Shown here: positions 1-9,987 of the stretch, piece after piece
How the letters are laid out: each line of letters starts with the position of its first letter
How positions within the stretch are numbered: position 1 is the first letter of the stretch
From: Baffinella frigidus
Taxonomy: Eukaryota > Cryptophyceae > Cryptomonadales > Baffinellaceae
Direction of reading: 5' to 3'
Assembly: GCA_026770585.1 (NCBI GenBank)
Contig: MU646492.1
Span: forward strand, 578,600 to 592,221
DNA: 13,622 nt
Notes under the pieces: generated by a model
What the model saw: the letters and a program-made list of their open reading frames with translations, nothing else
Database searches by the model: none
Told to the model about the DNA's origin: nothing
Made by a program: the position numbers and the translations under genes

Positions 1-59
1 CTCTCTCTCTCCATCAGTTGCTTCACACTCACTTGTGCCCGCTGGAGAAGGGGGTTGGG

Positions 60-400
60 GTTTAGGGTTTAGGGTTTAGGGTTTAATGTTTAGGGTGTAG
101 GGGTTCAGGGTCATACGCGCGCGCGGGTTGTTAGGGACCTTAGCGAGCCCGCGCATACTGAAGGTTTATGGTTTATGGTTTGGGGTGTATAGTTTATGGT
201 TTATGGTTTATGGTGTATGGTGTATGGTTTATGGTTGAGGGGCCAGGGGCCAGGGTTTAGGGTTTAGCGTCTTTAGGGGCGGACCTTGACAAGGCCGAGC
301 ATGAGGGTTTATGGTTTATGGTTTGGGGTTTGAGGTTTGAGGGTTGGGGTTCAGAGTTCAGGGTTCAGGGATCGGGGTTCAAGATTTAGGGATAAGGGTT
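60..400. repeat. Degenerate TTTAGGG/TTTATGG heptamer blocks
   Basis: G-rich on plus. TTTAGGG dominates at 60-90, TTTATGG at 164-235 and 303-330, then mixed TTCAGGG/TTGAGGG to 400. A CT microsatellite occupies the first 12 bases. Confidence 0.9.
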
Positions 401-913
401 TAGGGGCTTAGCAGGGGGGGGCATGTTGAGGGTGCCCATAGTGGAGGTCCCACACAGCGAGCCACGAAGGGCTTTTCGGCCCATTTCGGGCCACCGTTCC
501 GTTACCTGATGCATAGGAACCCCCCTATGCCCCTTAGGGTTGCCTACCGTAGGGTCGTAGGTCTTGTCGCTCAAGGGTTATTCAAAACCCCCTTTGAAGT
601 CCGCTGGGTGGGGATGGTCTCTCCGGAAGTTGCCATGCTGGGGTTGCAGTACAACATCGTCAACTTCCGAGGCAGCGCAGGACCTTGGCAAGGCCGAGAC
701 TGTTGAGGATGCCCCCACCGTGCCAGCAAAACCGTACATGCACTTGCATAATCTGTGCATCTATTGTAGCGTTGCCAACCCGAGTGAGGCACGGCGGGGT
801 TCGAGCAGGTTATGTGTGGGGTGTAGGGGTGGCCGCTCTGTAGCCAGTGGTCAGGTCAGAGGACCTGGTCACTGGCGGCGCCAGGGTAAGGGGACCTCGC
901 CACTTGCCAAGGT
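134..913 (-). pseudogene. Serial decayed copies of the 3' end of UXS exon E7
   Basis: The segment GGACCTTGGCAAGGCCGAGC (donor plus GLAK end of E7, seen on plus) recurs in decayed form at 134-163, 281-305, 421-449 (lacks the donor; keeps the TMGTLNM part), 680-723 and partly 882-913. Between them lie TTTATGG and TTTAGGG runs and, at about 450-680 and 724-880, sequence I do not recognise. A small hairpin (GCATAGG..CCTATGC) is at 510-529. No further UXS exon is seen here. Confidence 0.7.
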
Positions 914-927
914 AAGGGTAGGGGGAC

Positions 928-1044
928 CTTGGCAAGGCCGAGCATGTTGAGGGTGCCCATGGTGGAGGTCTTGATGGTCTTGATGGGGTTAAACTGGTAG
1001 TGCGGGGGCGAGGCGGGGCACGCCAAGTGGTAGATCTGGTCCAC
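928..1044 (-). CDS. UXS: UXS exon E7: YHLACPASP segment
   Basis: The acceptor is aaacacag. The exon begins [20 protein letters not shown] and ends [10 protein letters not shown] before the donor AAG|GTCCCC, 39 codons phase 0 to 0. E6 ends in LLE and this begins VDQ, restoring the [15 protein letters not shown] block of UXS. The next block expected in the family (RVGAR..STSEVYGDP) is not found in 1-927 on either strand, so the remaining exons lie outside the window or are lost. Confidence 0.92.
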
Positions 1045-4000
1045 CTGTGTTTAGGGTGTAGGGTTTAGGGTTTATGGTTTATGGTGTATGGTTTAGGGTT
1101 TAGGGTTTAAGGTTTAGGGTTTGGGATGTAGGATGTAGGGTGTAGGGTTTATGGTGTAGGGTTTATGGTTGAGGATTTAGGGTTTGGAGGCGGGGCACGC
1201 CAGGCGATAGAGCTGGTCCACCTGCAAGATTTTATCTCAGAAAACGAGTTCTAGAACTCGTTTTCTGAGATAAGATTCGTGTCATTGGTAGCCTCGTGGT
1301 ACTCCACGTTGGCGGGCGTCCCAGTGAACGCTTGTGCTCCACACAACGCGGAGCACAATCCACTAATATACGTATATACGGGGCGAACCCTGAACCCTAA
1401 TATCCGCATATATGGTTTTTCGAACAGGTTACGGTGGTCGACAGCCTCTTCACTGGGACGCGCGCGAACGTGGAGCACTGGGTCGGCCACCCCCACTTCA
1501 CGCTCCTGGTGCATGACGTCACCGAGCCGATTCTCCTGGAGGTTACGAGCCCCCGGTACAATATATATGCATGTACAATACATGTATACGATATATATGT
1601 ACACTATATATATGTATGTATATAGTATACGCGCTCTTCGGAGACGCAGAAGCAGTGTATTGTACATGTATATATATTGTACGGGGGGCTCGTAACCTCC
1701 AGGAGAATCGGCTCGGTGACGTCATGCACCAGGAGCGTGAAGTGGGGGTGGCCGACCCAGTGCTCCACGTTCGCGCGCGTCCCAGTGAAGAGGCTGTCGA
1801 CCACCGTAACCTGTTCGAAAAACCATATATGCGGATATTAGGGTTCAGGGTTCGCCCCGTATATACGTATATTAGTGGATTGTGCTCCACGTTGTGTGGA
1901 GCACAATCCACTAATATACGTATATGTGTGGAATGGGGCACTACGCGGTCGTGCAGCTGCTGCTGGACAACGAGGCTGGGGTCACGACGCTTCTCCTTGC
2001 TGTGAGTCTCGAATCAATCCGAGGCACGCCGCTGTCAATCGCTATGCGTTGGGGGGCAGGACGCTTCGTGGCCCTGCTCCATACCACCAACCCTCACAGC
2101 CTGGGCAAATCGATGAATTTAGACTTTTGTGCAAGAGAAGTTTTAAAAATCCAAACACCCTGCAGTGATCAAGTTTTGGGAGTTTTAAAAATAACCAACG
2201 TCGGAATTTGACGGCCTGCAAGGGCATTACGTACCGCGAAAATCGGTCATTTGCCCACGACGTGAGGGCTGGTGGTAAGCCACCAGGCAGGGTTGGTACT
2301 GGAGTAGGCCTACCTTTGAGAAGTTTGGGGGTTGGGGTTGGTCGTTTTCGCAGCAAACATCGCTGTGCGTTGGCCGTGCGGGACACCACAGGTTCAGGGT
2401 TTAGGGTTAGAGGCGGGGCAGGACCTGAACCCCGAACCCGAACTCCTAAACCCTGGACCATACGTTGGCAGGGAAGGACGCTTCCAGGCCCTGCTCCGTA
2501 AGCATAAGCCCTACCACGCCAGAGTGGAGGAGGGGGTTGATTTTTTAAAACCGTGTCAGGACACGGTTTTTGACTTTTGAAAACCACTGCCTTGAAGGGG
2601 AATTGACTTTTGACGACCCCTTCGAAGACTCTGGCGTGGTAGTGGCTGTACGTCTCGAAGGAGTGAATTCACTGTAACATCAGTGAATTCGCACCAACAC
2701 GAGGCCTGGTCAAATGCCCCAGCGTATAGCCACTAGACCCTAGACCCTAGACCCTAAGCCCTAGAGCCTGGAACCGGGCAGGGTTAGTACTGGGTAAGGT
2801 CTACCGTGGAGGACTTTAAGGTTTAGGGTTTGTGAATTAGGGTTTAGGATTTAGGGTTTAAGGGTTTGGGGTTTGGGGTTTGGGGTTTGGGGTTTGGGGA
2901 TTAGGGGTTAGGATTTCGGATTTAGGGTTTAGGGTTCAGGGGTACTCGTTTCGTGGCGAGCGGAAATTGCACGGGATTTGAGGCATTTCAGGGGTTTGGT
3001 TCGGGTTTGGGGTTTGAGGTTTCGGGTTTCGGGTTTTAGGGTTTTAGGGTTTCGGGTTTCGGGTTTTAGGGTTTTAGGGTTTCGGGTTTCGGGGTTCGGA
3101 GTTAGGGACGCTCGCCTCGAGGCGGGTGGACATTACACGGGGGTTCAGGGGTGTTAGGGTTCAGGGTTCAGGGTTCAGGGTTGAGGGGTTAGAGTTTAGG
3201 GTTTAGGGTTTAGAGTTTAGGGGTTTCAGGGTTCAGGGTTTAGGGTTTAGGGTTTAGGGTTTAGGTGTTAGGGTTTAGGGTTTAGGGGCATTAGGGTTTA
3301 GGGGCATTAGGGTTTAGGGGCTTTAGGGTTTAGGTTTAGGTTTTAGGGTTTAGGGTTTAGGGTTTAGGATTTAGGGTTTAGAGTTTAGGGGTTGGGGTTG
3401 AGGGTTTACGGGTGAGGGACACTCGCCTCGCGGCAAGAGGAAATTGCACGGGGTTTTAGGGTTTAGGGTTTAGGGTTTAGGGTTTAGGGTTTAGGGTTTA
3501 GGGTTTAGGGTTTAGGGTTTAAGGATCTTAGGGTTTCGGGTTTAGAGTTTAGGGGTTTTAGGGTTTCGGCCTTAGGGGTGAGGGACGCTCGCCTGGTCGA
3601 GGAAGGAAATTGCACGGGATTTTAGGGGTTTTAGGGTTTCGGATCTAGGGTTTAGGGCTTCGCGGTTAGAGTTTAGGGTTTAGAGTTTGGGATTTTTAGA
3701 GTTTGGGGGTTTTAGGGTTTAGGGTCTAGGGTCTAGGGTCTAGGGTTTAGGGTTTAGGGTTTAGGGTTTAGGGTTTAGGGACGCTTACCTCGTGGCCCTG
3801 TTCCATGAGCCTGTCGACGAGGTGCGACCTAGGTTGGGTTTAGGGTTTAGGGCTTAGGGCTTAGGGTTTAGGGTTTAGGGTTCAGGGTTCAGGGTTTAGG
3901 GTTCAGGATTTAGGGTTTAGGGGTTAGGGTTAAGGGTTAAGGGATTAGCGTGTAGTGTTTGGTGTTTGGTGTTTAGGGTATAGGGTTTAGGTGTCAGGGT

Positions 4001-7000
4001 TTAGGCTTTAGGCTTTAGGATCGCAAAATTGAGGTAGTATCAGGGGTTTAGGGTTGAGGTAACACCTGCCGAAGCCGTTCTTCCTAAACCGACCCTGATG
4101 TCTCACGCTCAGGGCTTACGGACCGTAAACCCTGAGCCTGAGACAGTAGGGTCGCAAATTTCAGATGAAATGGTATAAAATAGTAGACAGGTAGAGGGGT
4201 TTTAGGGTTGAGGTAGCACCCGACAAAGCCGGCGCCGCTAGTCACGATAATCCTCTTCCTAAACCCTAAACCCTGAACTCGTGAACGCCCGCGTGACCGG
4301 TCACGCGGACGCCGAAGCCAGACGGTCGGTCGTGACTGCCTTGCGTGTTCCTTTCGAGTCCGCTAGTCACGATAAGCCTCTTCCTAAACCCTAAACCCTG
4401 AACCCTGGACCGTGAACCCTGAGCCTGAGACATCACGGTCGCAAACTTGAAATAATATGAAATAGTAAAAATGGTTTAGGGTGTAGGGTGTAGAGTGTAG
4501 GGTGTAGGGTGTAGGGTGTAGGGTGTAGGAAATAGTATAAATAGTATACATAAATAGCATAAAACAGTACACAGGTAGAGGGTTTAGGGTTGAGGTAGCA
4601 ACCGACGAAGCCGGCGCCGCCAGTCACGAGGATCCTCTTCCCAACCCCTAAACCCTGGACCGTCAAACATACACCCTTAACCCTTACTCCTGGCCGCTAA
4701 ACCTTGAAACCTGAACCCTAAACCCACAACCCTCAAACCTTCACCGTGAACCCTGAGCCTGAGACATTACGGTCGCAAACGTGAAATGGCATAAAATAGT
4801 ATAAATAGTATACATAAATAGTATAAAATAGTATACAGGTAGAGGAGGTTGAAGGTTGAGGTAGCACCCGACGAAGCCGGCACCGCCAGTCACGAGGATC
4901 CTCTTCCGGACCCCTCGCGCCAAGTCCTGCGGTTCGGGTTGATTCTCATGAGCGGTTTGCGCGGGCCTGGCGCGGTCTATACAGGTATGTCCTTTTTTTT
5001 TGGTGGCCACGCCCACATGGGGGCTGTGTACGCCCGTTTCAGAACGGATCCCTGCTTCTGGGGACGTGAGACGCCAGTCACGTTTATCCTCTTCCGCACC
5101 CCTCGCGCCAAGTCCTGTGGTTCGGGTTGATTCTCATGAGCGGTTTGCGCGGGCCTGGCGCGGTCCATACTGTCTTAAGTCGTTTGGTGGTCACGTCCAC
5201 ACGGGGGCTGCGTACGCCCGTTCTAGAACGGACCCCTGCCTCTGGAGACGTTAATAGGGCAACGTCCTGAAAACCGGGTAGTTAGGCCTACGGTATTGCC
5301 TACGGTAGGCCGTAGGGCTCCTAGGACCTAATGTTTCGTAGGACCCCCGAGGCCCCTACGGCCTACCATAGGCAATACCGTAGGCTCAACTACCCGGTTT
5401 TCAGGACGTTAGCCTATGAATGTGCGACGCCAGTCACGTTGATCCTCTTCCGCACCCCTCGCGCCAAGTCCTGCGGTTCGTGCTGATTCTCATGGGCGGT
5501 TTCCTAGTTAGTTGATCCTCTTCCGCACCCCTCACGCCAAGTCCTGCAGGGTTGGGTTTACGCTGGTCACTAGGGTTCGGAAATCAAGGTGCTACTAAAC
5601 CCTGCACCCTGCACCCTGCACCCTAAATCCTGGACTTTGCATGGCGCAGAGCACGGGGTGAAGGTAATCGCGACGGGCGACATTAGTGTCCGAGGCCATT
5701 CAATTTGAACCTCTTTTTATGCTATCTTAAGGGTGAATTTTGTCAGATTTTGCTATCTTAGCTTGGACATAGCTGTAAAATAGCACAAAATTCACCCCAA
5801 GATAGCAAAAACACGGTCTAAATTGCATGGCCTCGCCCATGGACATGCCCTGGAGCGCGCCACCACTCTCCAACGAAATTTACTACACAAATGCTTTACT
5901 ATTGCTGGTATGATCGAATTGCGTTGTAAATTTCGTTGACAAAAACCCTTTCTAGAAAGCTTTATTTGAGATGAGGTTGAGCTTTGTAGCTCTGTCTCGG
6001 TCTATGTGGGCTCACCAATGTAGTAAGCCCGGGCTCTCCTCTGCGCCAAAGTTAACGGGGCTGAACCACGCACCCAGCATGCCAACAGTGAATAGTCTGA
6101 GGGTCGACCCGAGTGAGGCAGAACTAGAACCTGTGCCCGCCTCATCCCTACCCCATCTCCGGTGCCTGAGCTACTCTTCCTAGCTCTGCCTCAGCGCTAG
6201 TAATCCATCCACGGCTCCCCTGGTACAAACTAACTAGGAAACCTAAGCCCGAAAGTCAATTCCTGGTACAAATTTCAAAACTCCAAGATCTTTTGAAACT
6301 CCAAGATTCGTTCTTACAACTTAAGGTGTTGGTGTTGTGAAGGAATTGACTTAGGAAAGGGGCCATAAACTGCCCCCTTTTCTAACGAAAACCCCCTCCA
6401 GCTCCCCTGGAACAAACAAACCCCGACCGGGTTATTTAGCCGCCCCGGTACTAAACCTGCCCGGTTCAGTCAACCGTCACGGGCGGCCCCTTTATTTTCG
6501 TGGTACTAATTAAGAACTGCTCGGCACAACGACATGTTATCAAGCGACATCTCGACCCGATTCCCGGTCGGGCGGGTGGCTCGAAACCGTAAGTTGACAT
6601 GCTGGGTGTGTAAGTTGACATGCTGGGTGTGTGGTACACATCAGTTCTGGGGACACTACCCCGTGTAGGATGACCGGAGTGACTTTACACAGTCACGTCC
6701 ACGATCCTCCTGCAGGTCTAATAGCAATATAATCACTTTAGAACATCTTTTTGGCCTGTAGTAAAGATATCACGATTTCATCGCAGTTCGATTTTTTTAG
6801 CAGAATCTGGAGCTGACGACCAAATCTCGGGGATCTGCGCTTTCAGATTTGAAAAAGGATGAAATTTAGGGGTGGAATTCAGCAGAATCCCCGAAATATA
6901 GATGGACAATTTATTTTTCAGACCTGCAAGAGGATAAGGAGATATAAGCCCGCACGTGCCGCGGACTCCTGTTCTCATCCGTGACGCCTTACTCAGTCAA

Positions 7001-8738
7001 CTGGAGGGGGGGTCGAGACCGTGATTGGGGGGTAGGCGATTTTCCTCTCGGCCTTGAACCCCTGCATCACTGTTCGCATGCGCCGGTCCACCTGGTGTAG
7101 GGTTTAGAATTTAGGGTTTATGGATTGGGGGTTTAGGGTTTGGGGTTTGGGGTTTGGGGTTTAGGGTTTGGGGTTTAGGGTGTGGGGTTGGGGGTTTGGG
7201 GTTGAGGGTCTAGGGTTTAGGGAGGGTTAGGAAGGTTTAGGGGCGAGGGTTTAGGGTTGATGGCTGATAGTATCGCACTAAATCCTAAACCCCGAACTCT
7301 GCACGAGTTCTCTCGAAAGTTGACGGATCTGTACCACCCGCCGCGAGTGTCAACTTTCGAATTGTCCGTTACCTCGCGGGAGACAGCGTCCTCGAGCAGC
7401 TCTCTCCCCTCCTTTAACCTCACACCCTAAACCCTAAACCCTCAACGCCTAAATGCTCAACCGTGATCCGTGAACCCTAAACCGTGAACAGTGAACCCCA
7501 ACCCTGACTCCAACCGTGAACCGTGAACCGTGAACCGTGACCCCTGGCCCCTGCTCCCTGCTCCCTAAAAGGTGTGAACCCTGGACCCTAGACTCTAAGC
7601 CCTGAACCGTGAACCCTAGGGGGTGTTCGCACCTCACGGGACACGGCGTCCTCGAGCAGCTCGCTGCCCGCCCTTTCACCCCTAAATCCCTAACCCCAAA
7701 CCGTGAGTGAACCCCAAACCCCTAAACCCTAAGCCCTCAATCCTCACCAGTGAGTGAACCCCACACCCCTAAACGCTAAGCCCTCACCCCTAAACCGTGA
7801 ACCCTAACGCTGAACGCTGAACGCTGGACGCTGCACGTTGGACGCTGAACGCTGGACGCTGAACGCTGGACGCTGGACGCTGGACGCTGAACGCTGGACG
7901 CTGAACGCTGGACGCTGAAGGCTGAACCCTAACCGTGAAGCGTGAACTCTGCTCGCACCTCACGGGACACAGCGTCCTCGAACAGCTCGCTGCTCCTTTA
8001 CCCCTAACACCCAACCCCCACCCCCTCAACTGTGACCTGTGAACGAGCACCCTGCACCCTGCACCCTGCACCCTGCACCCTGCACCCTGAATCCTGCACC
8101 CTGGACCCTGGACCCTAAATCATGCACCCTGAACCCTGGACCCTGAACCCTAGCGCGCTCGCACCTCACGGGACACAGCGTCCTCGAGCAGCTCGCCCTC
8201 CGCGCTCTCCACGCCACCCCCTGTCGAAGAACACGGTCAGCTGTCGTGTGGGGGGGTGGGGGAAGCTCCATATGGAGAGGGTTGAGGGCTGATGGCTGAG
8301 AGCTGATGGGTGAGTGCTGAGGGTGATGCAGCATCCTCGAGCAGCTCGCTGCCCCCCCCCTGTCGAAGAAGGAGGTCAGCGTGTGGGGGAAGCGTCATGT
8401 CGAGAGGGCTGAGGGCGGAGGGCTGCCCCCTGGTGACGCCCGAGGTCAGCTGTCGTCTCAACGTATAGCATTACAGTTTATGGATGAGGGCTGAGGGCTG
8501 AGGGCTGAGGGCTGAGGGCTGAGGGCTGAGGGTTGAGGGTCGAGGGTTGAGGGCTGAGGGTTGAGGGCTGAGGGTTAGGGTTCACGCCCCCACACACGCC
8601 CCCCCCTGCCGAAGCCCGACGTTCGCTGTTGTCTCAACGTATATGATTAGGGTTTATGGATGTGGGCTGAGGGCTGAAGGTTGAGGGCGGAGGGGTGAGG
8701 GGTGAGGGGTGAGGGTTGAGGGGCGAGGGTTGAGGGCC

Positions 8739-8769
<31 letters not shown>

Positions 8770-9927
8770 GGTTTAGGGTTAGGGTTCACGCCCCCCCCTG
8801 CCGAAGCCGGATGTTCGCTGTCGTGCAGGGGACGCTCCATAGGGAGAGGTTGTATGGTTTCGGGTTGTGTAGGGTGTAGGGTGTAGGGTGTAGGGTGTAG
8901 GGTGTGGGGTTAGGGTGTAGGGTGTAGGGTGTAGAGTGCAGGGTTTAGGGTTCAGGGTTTAGGGCTTGGGGTTTAGGGTTTAGGGTTTAGGGTTTAGGGT
9001 TAAGGGTTTAGGGTTTAGGGTTTAGGGTTTAGGGTTTAGGGTTTAGGGTTTCCATAGGGATTTAGGGTTACCTGAGGGGGACGTAACGCGAGAAATCACG
9101 CCAAGCCTCGCCCCTAACCCCTAAACCCTAACCTCTTTACCCTCCTAAACCCTAACCCCTAACCCCGAAATTCTACCCCGAGCCTCACAACCTACGGGAG
9201 AGGTGGCACGAGAAAGCTCGTAGTCCACGCCATAGCCTAAACCTTAAACCCTCAACCCTCAACCCGAAATCCCTATCCCTTAAGTGACCAGTAGGCGCAT
9301 ACGCCCTACCGTAGGGCCCTAGGACCTGCCTAGGGCTTCCACGGGCGATTATTCGCCCGTTGGTCACTTAAGGGATACTGTGCCCCACAACCTGAGGAAG
9401 AGGTGGCGCTGGAAAGCTCGTAGCCGACACCTTAAACCCTCAACCCTCCACTTAGCAGCGACCGAGGACCTTTCCACCTTGAACTCAGGGTGAAATTCCG
9501 GTTAGGTTCCAGGGCGATGGATAAGATTCTAGTACAAATCGATTAGATGGGCGATGCACGCCGAGCATCGCCAGGGACCTCACAACCTGAAGGGCCCCTT
9601 CAGGTTATGAGGTTAGGGGGAAGGGGGTCGGATTTAGGGTTACCTGAGGGGGACGTAACGCGCGAAATCTCGTAGCCAAGCCTCGCCCCTAACCCCTACA
9701 CCCTAACCTCTTTACCGACCCCCTTCCCCCTAACCGCCCCTTCAGGTTGTGAGGTTAGGGGCAAGGGGGTCGGGTTCAGGGTTTAGGGTTATGGATTTCA
9801 GGGTTTGGGGTGTGGGAATTTTGGGGGTTTGGAGTTTGGGGTTTGGGGTTTGGGGTTTGGGGTTTCAGGGTTTGGGGTTAAACTTGAGGAAGAGGTGGCG
9901 CGGGAGAGTTCGTAGCCGACGCCGAGC

Positions 9928-9987
<60 letters not shown>

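Larger units (their letters stand above)
1332..1906. repeat. 249-bp inverted repeat with 77-bp spacer around UXS exon E6
   Basis: Arms 1332-1580 and 1658-1906 pair with positions summing to 3238. I count three mismatches and no gaps by eye (about 99% identity). Arms hold the exon, about 95 bp upstream intron with a short CCCTAA-like stretch, and about 38 bp downstream. The spacer 1581-1657 is AT-rich with TATATGTA-type runs. The identity is far higher than that of any other exon copy in the window, so the duplication is recent or maintained by conversion. Confidence 0.95.

Noticed and set aside
1251-2005. Four ORFs of 132-144 codons across the inverted repeat
   Set aside because: They are out-of-frame or read-through translations of the duplicated E6 exon and flanking intron; only the 38-codon exon frame matches UXS.
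2042-2587. 181-codon minus-strand ORF
   Set aside because: It crosses intron repeats and the TA-flanked element, shows no domain and is Pro/Arg-rich from heptamer translation.
3456-3520. Chromosome-end telomere
   Set aside because: Ten canonical units only, with exons on both sides and repeats in both orientations; this is interstitial.
5971-6183. 70-codon plus-strand ORF
   Set aside because: No motif or likeness recognised; length is within chance for this composition.
7808-8110. CRISPR array
   Set aside because: Units are 7 bp with no unique spacers, in a eukaryotic intron.
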